Part shown: piece after piece, positions 39,704 to 51,672 of the stretch
Layout of the letters: the number at the start of each line of letters is the position of its first letter
How positions within the stretch are numbered: position 1 is the stretch's first letter
Origin: Todiramphus chloris collaris
Lineage: Eukaryota > Chordata > Aves > Coraciiformes > Alcedinidae
Direction of reading: 5' to 3'
Assembly: GCA_025345505.1 (NCBI GenBank)
Contig: JANVCC010000047.1
Location: 10,185,280-10,249,279, forward strand
DNA: 64,000 nt
Position numbers and translations under genes: made by a program
Notes under the pieces: generated by a model
What the model was told of the DNA's origin: nothing
The model's database searches: none
The model's input: only the letters and a program-made list of their open reading frames with translations

Positions 39704-40215
39704 TCATAGAATCATAGAAACCATGATGTTTCCATCAAGTCCAACCCCCCTGCCAACGCAGGAACACCTAGGGCAGGCTACACAGGAACAGATCCAGGCA
39801 GGTTTTGAAAGTCTCTAGAGAAGGAGACTCCACAACCTCTCTGGGCAGACCGTTTCCATGCTCTGTCACTGTCACAGTAAAGAAGTTTTTCCCTCATGTT
39901 GAGGTGGAACCGTTTCACCTTCCTACCATTATCACTCATCCTATCACAGGACACAACTGCAAAGAGACTGGCCCCTTCTACTTGACACCCACCCTTCAGA
40001 TATTTGTAAACATTAATAAGATTCCCCTCTCAGTCTTCTCTTTTCCAGGCCAAACAGCCCCAGGGCTCTCAGCCTTTCCTCATAAGAGAGATGTTCCTGT
40101 CCCTTAATTGTCTTTGTAGGTCTCCATTGGACTGTCCGTAATATTTCCCTGTCCCTCTTGAATTGGGGACACCAGAACTGGACACAATACTCTAGATGTG
40201 GTCTCACTAGTGCAG
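39704..40215 (-). mobile_element. 5'-truncated CR1 LINE in opposite orientation
   Basis: The 3' terminus is on the low-coordinate side (ATCATAGAATCATAGAAACC on the plus strand). ORF2 C-terminal sequence follows on the minus strand, where 40207-40013 gives [20 protein letters not shown], then [20 protein letters not shown]. The match ends near 40215. The usual 3' UTR segment with GGTCCCTTCCAACC is replaced by a short sequence (GGAAACATCATGG on the minus strand), so the tail has a small deletion or rearrangement. It is closely related to the copy at 20825-21424. It lies in the same orientation as SEMA5A. Confidence 0.95.
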
Positions 40216-43200
40216 AATGTGAGCTTATGCACTGCTAGTCAAATTTATCATTTTCTGACCTCAGTTAAGTTACAAGTTAGGAGAGAAAGCACTGTTCTGC
40301 AAGCAGAAAACAGCATAATGAAAATACTAATGGTAACAGAGAAAAAGAACTGGAACAGACTTAAAGCAGCCACCAAGTCCATGTCCACGTGCCAAAAAGC
40401 AGGCCTCTGGCTTCACAAATAATAACTATTCTTTAAATTCACAACTGTCCCCTTTAAGTATTTGTAGACTTGCTACATAAGAAAATCCAGTATCTATCAT
40501 CAGAAAGTTATCAACAAGAGGGAAGAAGTCCTGTATAGAAGTGGCACTGTGATACACAGACGTACTGCATACCTTTCCTGTTTGCTTTTTTTTTCTCTTA
40601 TTTGAACTATGCTCAGCACCACCTTATACAAAAGGTATCAGCTCAAATACCTTCTCAAGTTGTGCTCATCCCTAGTGCTCAAGCAGAAGTTTGCACTCGC
40701 TCTATCACCTTTTGTTCACTCTAACTTGCTCACCTCAGTCTCCTTTGTAAAAGTTTTATAAGCACTAGTTGCTCCCTCCACTTCTACGCTTTCGAGGAAC
40801 TTGGAACAGCATCAAAGTAACACTAACTTATCCACTCTGCTTATCCCTTTTTCATTCACATGTTCCAAACACAAATGTGAAGGCCCAAGCAGAAATAATA
40901 TTTTCATAGCTGATGCTCCCTTCACATAAAGAAGGGGAAAAATCATCCGTAACAGAGAGGAATACCGTCTCTTCCCTTCACCATTAAGTAGATACCAGGC
41001 ACAGGAGAACTCAACACAGGGGGATTTTTTACATTTGTTTTGTTTTTTTTCCTCACGTAGAATGCTAAATCTCAGTCTGCTTTGCATTTCAGTATTGCCA
41101 ACCTACAACTCTCACAAGTTAAGGACATCTTAGGTTAGTTTCCTTATGCCTTCATGCATGAAATTAGAGAACGCATTTCTTGCATCTCCTTTTCGCACAG
41201 GTAGCTTTATCACAAAATAATATGACGATTCATTAGGTTTCTTTCATGTATTTAACAAATCAGAGATCTACTACACAACTAGTGACTATAAGTAGCATAC
41301 AACACAAAAAATAAATGGACTGAAATACAGTGAATGAAAGCTTTAGAAAAAGCATTAAGCCACCTTTTTATGGTTTTATTTATGTGCCAACTCAACAAAT
41401 TAAGGAGATTAAAAGACTAAAGATTAGCTTCCTTACCTTTATCTCTGAAGTTGTTGATTATAACTGAAAGTTTTTAATATCAGCATAAATTAAAGATTTG
41501 ATTCTACATGATGAGTTCTTACAAGCTTTCGTTTTGTTCCTAGCAAAGGGAACCCTCGGGCACTGTCTCAACAATCAACTGTAAGGAGAGTCTGAGTGAT
41601 TTGCACCTCTGTTAGAACACCATTCTCTCTAGATTGGGCCATATCCCGCCTTAGCCAAAAAGAAAAAAACATAGTTTCTGTTAGACACATCCTCTACATG
41701 ACATCAAAGCTCCGTTATTAAACCTGACATTGGCTAGATAGCTTTCTTAAAAACATTTTTGAAAACAAATTTATTCAGCGCAACACTACTATTTTGACTT
41801 CTACTTTTGTATTTTAGGGGATATACAAGAGTTGTCAGGAAATTCATGTTTCATCTTCATCAATGCTTTTATGGATTATTCTACAATTATTTGAGGTAAG
41901 CAATAACAAAGCAGAACTCACAAAACAAAACCATGTAGAGTCAGGCTTTCTATGCCTGTGAGCCTACTTTTGCCGCAGTGAGCGTTATAAAATATTTGTC
42001 CTCTACAGCCATAGTCCAATAAGTGCTGCTTTCCTAATCTGTAATCGCTATGCACTCATTGTTCCAACAGTCAGCATTGAACAATTTGACTCTCAGGCTT
42101 CTCCAGCAAGAGCTTAAAAGGTTTTCACTCGTTTAATTCTTCTTTATTCTGGTACACAAAGGAAATTGCTGAGACAAATCAAATACTGGTTTGTGACAGA
42201 CACTATCATATGAAACTTGCTTACTCAAATAACAGGCTTTTCCTATAAAGTACAGAGCACACAAGCATGACATGTGGGATGACAACTTTGATGTACCCAC
42301 AATGGGCAGCAATATCTCACTGCATAATCCTAGCTCACGTTTAAATACACATCCTGTCTGATGCAGCCTAGTAGCACTCTAACCCTCACTTTTACAAGGG
42401 ATTAACTTTCACTAAACTGATGGAAACTGTACCCATTAATACACAAATCCTTGTTCTGCATTTCTCTTGTGAGAACTTGTATTTCAAATGGCTGTCTGGC
42501 TTTGCTTATTTCAGTTTTTTTTTTTTTAATTCAAGGAAGGTTATCTTGTGTTTCAAAACTGTTTTCAAGGTATACACTCATAGAAAGCAGGGCATACACA
42601 TTTTGCCTCCAAGAAATTTTTGCAATAGTTTGCAAACAAGGAGTCATTATTTTACGCTGCTCCTTTTTCAGAGTTTTCCTATTGCAAAACAGTATCTGCT
42701 AACATTACAATGCCTGATAATATTCCAAATTAATACTTTATTTATGCAATGTCTATCTTTATAAAAATGTATGGAAATTTGTAAACAAAATATTTGAAAA
42801 TATGTTTTTGCTATAACAATGATTCTTACTGGTCCAGTTTGCTACACATACCACGAAGACTTTTATCTTCATAATAGCAGTGTGTGGACAAACAACACAT
42901 TCCAACAGACACTTGAGCATGACAGATAAGGAAACCTGTTTATAAAAAAAATAACTGAAGTGCAGCAAAGATTAAGCTTTAGTCATTCCCTTTATTTTCC
43001 AGATAGAAAAGCAATGTCAGAAAGATTCAACTGATGAATCAATCAAAAAAAAAAAAAAAATTCAAAGTATCAATGTATAGAAAATAAAGAGCTATAGAAG
43101 TCTACTTGAAAACTGTAGAAAAAGATGCTGAAAATTGTTACAATTGTCTGTGCTTCCATGCTGGAAGTATCTGCTGTGCATGAGAAGAGTCAGCAATTTT

Positions 43201-45549
43201 CCTCTTTCTTCAGACACACAATAACAAAGATAGAGCTTGAGCAATTTTCTAAAATAATTAAACAACAGGTGCATAAGTTATCTTGCTCCTAGCCCTTTCA
43301 TATTGCTACTGTGCACCCCACTGCGTGCCTTTTCTTCTAGATGTGAATTCACAGTTTATTATCTTGTGAAACATCTGCATGTTTTCACAAAGGCTGGTTC
43401 ATGCAAAGAAATCAAAACGAGCAACATAAGTGGAAGAATTAATCTGGGTTTTTACACTGTTATTATGAAGACAACCGTGTGAAGAAAAAAGTGCTAAAGC
43501 TTCTGTCTGTACATAAATTGTCAGTGTTCAGTCCCTCAGCAACCAAATGCTGACTAGCACATACATTATTAACAAGTTAAACCATAGTATGCTTTATTTC
43601 TCCTCTGCAATCCCATTATTTTGTTTTGCAAGGATTTCATACAGCTTTTACTTTGCTTCTCACTTTTGTTCCTACCTCTCTCAGCCATAACAGAGTTTCA
43701 GGTTTGAAAGATCTGGAGCTCCAATATACCGTGATTTTTAATTGCTGACTTGGTAAACTTCATTCTCTAATCCTATCCTATTCAAAACATCTCTTTCACC
43801 ACATGTGAATGAGAGAAATTTCACATGTCCTCACGTTTCAGAAATCAAGGTTTACTTCAATTATACCTGAGGTAATACTACACAACATATTGGGATGACT
43901 GGGATTGCAGCTGGGATTCTGTTATTTCAAAAAAACATATCTGAAAAGTCTGTAAATCTGTGAATCATTTGATAAATACACAGTAGTGAGTCAGTGGTGA
44001 TACAGCACTGAAAATGAAGTAAGAAACTTTACCAAAAGTTAACTTAAGAATACTTCTGCACATTCATAAGACCAAAACCTAGTAACCTCGTGTAATATCA
44101 ACAGTATGATTTCTGTACTCATTTTACATTTTTTGCTGATTGGGGTGGAAGGGTGTTTGTTTGAGTCAGCACAATTAGAAACCTCTGTAATCTACAGATT
44201 TCTCCCTCATTAGTGAATTCAGCCTAATGATACTTTTGCTAACAGAGGAAAGCTGTGAACTTCAGTTTATGAATTAGCAGAATAAATTACACCACCACCA
44301 TCAGAGATCTATGAGTGCAGCCTCTCAACATGAATCTTCAGGATTTAACCTAAATTATTTTCCAGGATATTGAGTATGTCACATAGGGTGAAAGCAGACA
44401 GACTGAATTCTGGATATTTCAAGTGCTGGGTGCATCACAACCCTAAGCTTTAGCAACAAAATTGAATATTTATCAATATTGCAATTTTGGTTAATTATAA
44501 GCTAACTTCAGATCTTATTTCTAGTAGTCTGAGAAGGCAAAGAAAGACTGCAAGCCTAATTAAAGCAAACATAAGGTATTCCAAAAAGACAGCCTTACCT
44601 GAATGCATTTTACCTTTCTATATTCAACTGCACTGCATTACTCCACAATATAGTAAGAAAAGTACTGAATCTAAAGATAGTTAATTTTAAATTGCATAAG
44701 TGAAAAGATTATGAGAAAACATACATTACTTTTTCATTGTGATTTTCTATTTCCACACTTCTAACAAGTTAATTTGCTAAAACAACTCTTAGAGCCAAAA
44801 ACACAAGAATGGTGAAGGTTAGAAATTATGTCAAGGTTAAAAATAATGAAAGATATAACCTACAAAACTTAAGCAAGGAACACCACTCAGACGGCTGGGG
44901 GAAGATAAGATTGCTGGTATATGGAAGTCGCTGAAGTTCATGGTAAAATAAATTGACTGGGGATTCTCACTTACCTTTCTATGAAGCCTAACTGCCTCTA
45001 AAAGGTTTTTTTCACCTTCCAAGCTCTAACAAGTTTTAAACAATAGATAGCTGCCTATATACAAAACTGAGATTCTGATACCTATGTTCACACTACACTT
45101 CTTCCTTGAACATTTGCTGTTTCATTTGCCAAATTTAACTTTAGCAAGTATGAATGAAATTTTTCATTTATCACTACTTAAAAAAAAAAAAAAACAAAAC
45201 CTTTTCTCTACAATAGCAATGAATTCTGAATATAGAAGCAGCACAATAATAAACTGGAACATTTTTCTAAGAGAACATAAGCCTCCTTCCCAGCCTCTAT
45301 TTTTTTAATAGATCCACTCTAACAAAATCACAGCAAAGGTAACATTAGGTCTCCATGTCCTGGGACAAAAGCCAATCTGGAATTAAAATGGATAATATGA
45401 CTTATATAATACGGGGACACAAAATGAGAAAAACAGATGTATTCTCTTTTCTGTAGTTATGAAGCTTATGAATATCTTCATTATCTGCTTTAAAGCATCT
45501 GCTTAACTACATCATGCAGAGGAACTAAGATAACAAACAAAAAACATAC
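40216..45549. other. Intronic stretch with simple repeats only
   Basis: A 13-base T run (42515-42527) and poly-A runs (43045-43060, 45180-45194) are present. The open frame at 42420-42764 has no recognisable motif. No exon or named repeat is seen up to the SEMA5A micro-exon. Confidence 0.6.
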
Positions 45550-45595
45550 CTGTATAAGAGAGAGATCCTCAAGCTGCAACCTGAAGAGGTAGTTT
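45550..45595 (-). CDS. SEMA5A: SEMA5A coding micro-exon (46 nt)
   Basis: This tiny exon encodes the continuation of the SEMA5A sema domain. Its first base completes the Arg codon left open by the previous exon, and 15 codons follow, giving NYLFRLQLEDLSLIQ. It ends on a codon boundary. The RNYLFRL motif is a hallmark of semaphorin blade 1. The QLEDLSLIQ part fits SEMA5A rather than SEMA5B. On the minus strand the acceptor is AAATCCCAG behind a run of 12 T, and the donor is GTATGT. Skipping it would shift the frame, because 46 is not a multiple of three, so it is expected to be constitutive. It lies 13,781 bases from the upstream exon and 42,445 bases from the downstream one. It is too short to appear as an open frame and was found by looking for the missing residues between the flanking exons. 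Confidence 0.95.
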
Positions 45596-45616
45596 CTGGG
45601 ATTTAAAAAAAAAAAA
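45596..45616 (-). promoter_or_regulatory. SEMA5A: 3' splice site of the SEMA5A micro-exon
   Basis: Read on the minus strand, a run of 12 T is followed by AAATCCCAG and then the exon. A strong uninterrupted pyrimidine tract fits the need to define an exon of only 46 bases. Confidence 0.85.
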
Positions 45617-48600
45617 ACACAATGTTTATAGTGTTTAAATTTTAAAATTAATATATAATATTTTTTTTTAATTAAAAGTGACTAGTAGTCAGGACTGTAA
45701 ATTCTTGCGGGGACTGTCTTACCACACAGTCCTTAGGGCTAAACGACGAGGGAAATTTCTAATTTTCAACTCCAAGGACTGGCTGCATGGGAATAAATTT
45801 GATATTCACACTACATACACGTGCATTGCTCCAATCCTTTTAGAATCAATGGGAAGAAATACTCAGTGCTTTGTCAGATTCACGTGACCAGCGTTAGATG
45901 TCTAATTGAGAGTAAGAGGACAGGCAGATTAAAGCTGTTTCTCTTCACAGTGACAGGAACTTTATGCAATTAGCTTAGCCACAGAGACTCAACATTTGAA
46001 GCAAAGGATCCCAGTATGATGGAGTGTCTGTAGAAATCACTGAGTTTTCATTATTCTGACTGAAGTCCTGTCGAAGCCTGTCTACATTTTTTTTTTTTTA
46101 AATCTGAAGATTTTTTCCATGTACAGCAGGAACTGAGCATATTTTACAAAAGCCCTTGCTTTTATTGCAGAAGGATTTCTCACTCCACTTTTTCTCTACC
46201 AAGTATCGCTGCACCTGCGGGACTTGGGAGTAGTTCAGGCAAACCACAAACAAGATGCGACACAAAGTCACTACTTCAAACCTGGAGAAATGATGAGTTA
46301 GGATACTCAGAAGGGTAAGTATGTCCCACCAATCACATAAACACTTCCTTCAGCAAATACTGGTGCAATAGATGTCACAACTCCTCCGAACTTACTGTGC
46401 CTATCTAGTTAAGGCAGCTGTCTTGTTACACCTGTCCTGATAAACCATCTCTCTTGGTAGTGCTCATGGGATCAGTCCTCCATCATAAAAATGAGCGATT
46501 ACCACACCATCTTTGAACTCATTTCAGCACATCCTTCTCCAGTGCAGGTTTTTCTTTCACGCTAAGTCTGCAATAAGGCTCTTCCATGCTCCATGTCCAT
46601 ATTTCTCCTGTCCAATATTTTTTTTTTCTTTCATAGTTTCTTCTCACAACTCTCTTCTTTTCATTATATCTATGTTTTTTACGTTTTCACACATAGAATA
46701 TCCTGCAGTCCTCTTCTCAACAAATTTTACCTTACTTAATGCCATTCTGATTTTGCAATGCCACTACAGAGTGATTAGATTTTATAGATAAAAACAAAGA
46801 GACATTCTTGAGAGATTAATATAAATTGCTTTCATTTTAATTTATTCAGAACAAATCTGCAACATTAATTTCTAAGATTACAACAGATTCACTTAAAGTA
46901 ACAAAAAAAGCATAATACAAAGAAATAAGTTAAACTTTAAATTTAAATATTTGCAATATTCAGAAGTTATTTGCAATATTACATCCATGAAACTGGTAGA
47001 AGTGTAATCTGAATTAACATTAGGCCATATTTTTTGAGACTAATTCTAATTCTTTCCAAAGAGGTATGAAGCATTGTTAGTGGGCAAAGATGGTCAGGAC
47101 CTGTAGTTTACACCTCATGAGCCAGTGTAAGTGAGGGGGAAGAACAAATCTAAACTGTGCCTAAAAAAAAAATATTATAAAATAAATTCTGTATAAAAGC
47201 ATGTATCTCAGAAACACAACCCCTGTCATGGCCAGCTGTATTCATGGACTCTGGGGTGCAGCTTGCTGTATTTATTGATTGATTCTGGTACATGTTTTAC
47301 TTCAATTCTGGATGTACAGGAATCAGGTTACTAGTCTTTCCTAAGAATATTGTTAAAGGGAGTTACTTAAAACGCAAGAGGCAGACTATTAAGGGCAAGA
47401 ATTCATGAGAAAGTAAAATAAAGACAAACTATTTGTTATTAGCACAGATAAAACACCATAAAGAAATAACTAAAATATTTGGTTTTGCATCATGAAGAGA
47501 CCTGAAGTGGGCAAACAAAGAAAACATTACATTGCAGGACAATGTTTACACAAAGCTTTATGCACAAGCTCCATGCAAGTTGACCTGAAGGACTTGCACT
47601 GAAACATAAGGAAGCAATACACAGAGTCTTTCTAACCCATCTACACACTCTCTCTAAGGACAAAAAATACTTCAATGTGCAAAATGTCTTGGTCAGAAAT
47701 ATTCAGCACAAATACTTTGTCTGATCCTCATTTCATTGCATATAAGTTTCTATCAAGCATCACTTGTGTTTCTTTCATTCCAAAGTTAAAGAAACTTACA
47801 ACTTGACTGCTGTTGCAAATCTTTTTTTCCACTTACAGAAGCAGAACATTTGTTTTCTTCCAGAAAAATTGAGCTGTATCCTCAGCAGGGATAAACTGTT
47901 TTCTTACCTCAGCAGTATCAAACTCAGAGAAGTGGTACATAAATGGCCCATCTCACTCCACAAATGAATGCAGTCTCTGTTGCAGAATACATGAGCAGAC
48001 AGTCTGGTCTCACTAGTTTTTGGATCAGTACTAGCACAGTGTCATGTCAACCTCTACGCATATTTCATCTTGATATATCTACTGAGGATTTATCACTGAT
48101 GTGGCATTTTAAGACAGATTGTCAAATCATTAATATGGTTTTACAGGCTGTCATCCTGATATAACTTCAGCCTCTTCAAAAGTAACCTATTGTCCAAAAT
48201 GATAAAAATTCAAAATGAATAAATATGTAAACACAGTGTCAGTCTGAAGAAAACAGAGGCTGAAAGTTATGTGGAGATTTTAGCCTAGAAAAAGATAGTT
48301 GTATCCTATGCAGTAAAGCACATTATATATCCAGTGTCAAATTAGAAATATTGACACTATAAGTGTCAGGTAGACTAAAATGTCTATTCATGTGAATGAA
48401 GCAAGAGCCAGAGCTAGTCAGTGTATATTTTTTTAAACCTCCTGGGGCTGCCAATAACCAATTAAAATAGTATTTTCAGCTTCATGAAGCCAGTAGAAAG
48501 GAAATGGAATAAGAAGAAAAACAATGTGCAAGACATAATAAAAGTATTACATCTTAGCAGCATAGAGATAAACTGGACAAATGGGACAGCACAGAGTGAC

Positions 48601-50206
48601 TGTGACTACATAAATAATGCTAGTACAAGTGGCAAACTAGCACTTGGAGACCAATTGGAGTTATTCCTGTCTAAATGTGCTGACTTAAGTAAAACTTGCA
48701 GGACTCCATTTAGCTCTACAAATACAATAGCTTAACATTCTACAGCACTCATGTCTAACATATGAGAATCATTCGGAAAGTTCATATATGAGAAAAACCT
48801 AAAAAGAAATAAAATATATAAGCATGAGAAAAAAAAATCCCCAAACCAAACAAAAACAGTGGAAATATGATATTAATAAATCTGGCAGTCCAAAGAGAAA
48901 GTCAAAGCCAAATTTCACAATGTGCAGAGCCATTACACTATTCATGAAACAGGTGACAATACTTTTTTTCAATATATAACTGAGATTATGCCCACAATTG
49001 CCATTTCTCAACCTCTGTTAACTTTATTCTAGTGCATTTATGCTTTGAAGGCAACAAAGTATGTGAAATAAAAATGACTAAGTATGTTTCTGAAGCATAG
49101 ATACAGACTTCTTAGCACATAGACCTGTCTGTTGTCCAAATATGGTGCTAATAAAAGCAAGACAAATACAACTCTGCATACTGGAATTAAACTGATTTGA
49201 CACTGGTGGTAATTGGTAAATCTGTTTCCATTTGGTGCTTAATGAATGAGGAAAGCAAATATGTTACATATATCTGCAAACAGAAGGGATGCTGTAATGA
49301 GAAGAAAACACAGCTACCTCTGAGATAAAGCAGCATCCTGTATTCCTTCAGATAGCCAGTAGGCAATAAGCAGTTTGCTTTACATACACAGCACTGAACG
49401 AGTTTTCTAGCTGAATTGTAATAACTAAAACCTGTTACTCAAGAGCCTGCTCAAACCGAATGGCAAAGCTTTCCACTGATATCAGTGGGAACTGAATCAA
49501 GCACCACAAAAAGCATGCTCCAGTCACCTCCTTGACAACAATGTATTTCCATTTATTGCAATGAATACATTCGGTATGACTACAGATAGATGTATAAAAC
49601 TAATATTCTGTATGTTCCTAAACAAGTCCATATCAAAAATTAATAGAAAATTCATAAAGATTCAAAAGTATAGCATGCTAGTAATGGTTGTTAAATCCAG
49701 CACTTTATCCCATTCTTTGTGAAAAGGCAAACTATAAAACATGAATGCAACAACTTGTTGCATTAAACACAGACAGGAATTACAAGAACATTAAAGTGGC
49801 ACATACAAGTCATAAAAGTGTACACTAGGTTTTTGAAAAACTTGTAGGAGAGCAAAGAAAAAAAGAAAAAACATGCATCTGCAATTGAAAGCCTGAATCA
49901 ATAAGCAGAGATTGCAGCAAACTCAGAAACTCAAGGCATAGGCAGACACACTGCCAAATCTCCTGGAAATAAACCAGTATAAGATTCCTCCTGTGCACTT
50001 CTTTCAAAAAATTATTTCATATGAAAGATGAAAATTTTATTCCGTTTACTGAAATGAAAAAATACTAAGAATGAAAGTGAAAAGTATAAGGTCTGTAAGA
50101 ATCAACTATTAAGCAAAAAGTCACAGTTCCACAATCAAGATGGGGAAGTTCTGGGTAAAAGCCAAGTCTAGTTCAGCAACTGGAAATAAAACTATAACAG
50201 CAACAA

Positions 50207-50317
50207 AATAATAATAATAATAATAATAAAATAATAATTAAAAAAAAGGGAAAAAACCCCACAAAAAACCCAAAACAAAACAACCCTCAACAAACAAACC
50301 AAAACAACAGAAAGAAA
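50207..50317. repeat. AAT microsatellite running into an A-rich tract
   Basis: AAT units (about 50207-50238) lead into A-rich sequence with GGG, CCCC and CCC interruptions and CAAA units. Confidence 0.9.
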
Positions 50318-51638
50318 TAAGAACAGGAGGAAAGCAGATAATCAATATAAATAAAAAATATGTACAAAATTAATGTGGTTATATTAAGAAATGATAGGAG
50401 AAATACATGAAAAAGCTAATGATGACATATTGGAAATAAACATAACCAAGAGTTGTCTAGTTGAACAATTATATGAAAATGGTCAAAATACAATAATGAA
50501 AAGCATAATGGTCAATAACTAATTTTTTTGTCTTCATTTTGCAGGAAATAGAAGTCTCAGCAAATGACAGTGATCAAATAAGTAGCTTAAGGATAAATGC
50601 TACAAATGTAGAAACAGCATATGCACAGAGATAAACATTTTCAGACTAACAGGTCATGTTAATTCAACTTAAAAATTATGGTGAAGTGATTTTTTTATTA
50701 TTGCTCTTTTTAAACAATTTCTAAAATTACAGCTATTCATGAGGAATGAAAGACTAACCACATTTTAGTAACATGCAAAAGGGCAAAAAGGAAGGCTCAG
50801 GTGGTTGTAGGCTGATCAGTGAGACACGGAGCTTGGCAAACAGACTAAGAAAAACACTACTGGAGTCAATTAGGAAATAATCCCATTATAAATTAAATTA
50901 ATCCACTCAAAGGTCCTGTGAAATCCAATTTCCTTCTCTGATGGTTGCTCCTCAGTATTAGGAATTCTTACTACATTCACTTCCCTGTAGCTCCACATAC
51001 AGCCTCAGCAGCGACTAGAGATCCTACAATGTAGCACTCCTGCACAGATGTCCAACAACAGCCAGGCATCACTTCTACATATTTCTTGCCACAGACTTCA
51101 CCAGGCAAAGCAAAAAGGCACCAGCAGATTGTCTCTGCAGATCTCAAGCTCATCCTCCTCCTGAAGTCCCATCATGTCATGTCATCTCAAACATGCATTA
51201 CCATCTTCTCCTGTTGGCCTCTGCTTCTCACACACAGACCCAAGTTCCCCAGCTGAACATGGCCTTGGAATATTTGTCACCTGTGCACCTGTGCTGCATG
51301 TAGGTCAACGCTTTTCTGAATATGATGCTTTAATACAGATTAGTCTGTGAGCTTACTCAGCTATTTATTAAGTTGTTGTTGGGTTCAGCTTTATCCTGAA
51401 ATATCACCTCAATCAAAATGTTAACCCTGTATTTCATAACTGTGGCTGGTCGAATATTTAATACTTTTTAATGTTGCAGTGCATATCTCAAAGTACACGC
51501 CCCCAGTCTTTACCCACCCACATATACACCCATAACAAACCCTGTGCGGTCTTATTACCGTTTCATTGTTCAATATATTAATCTTCAGTTATTTTCAACA
51601 TTTATCTGCAAGGAAATTTAAGTGCTGCTGCTATATCT

Positions 51639-51672
51639 CCCAAAAAACAAACAAAACCACCCAACCAAACCA
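51639..51672. repeat. A-rich tract with CC interruptions
   Basis: Short low-complexity stretch reading CCAAAAAACAAACAAAACCA and continuing in the same style. Confidence 0.85.

Larger units (their letters stand above)
3105..45549 (-). other. SEMA5A: Large SEMA5A intron (42,445 bases)
   Basis: This intron separates the 46-nt micro-exon from the 63-nt exon. It begins on the minus strand with donor GTATGT and ends with acceptor TTGCAG. It contains nearly all the transposon sequence in the window: CR1 LINE fragments in both orientations and one LTR-like fragment. It also has short tandem duplications and A-rich tracts. No nested gene was recognised; its longest open frames, at 20765-21343, 22455-23003 and 38875-39546, are CR1 reverse transcriptase remnants. 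Confidence 0.9.

Noticed and set aside
48352..48368. TGACACT-ATA-AGTGTCA palindrome
   Set aside because: A seven-base stem is expected by chance in a window of this size.
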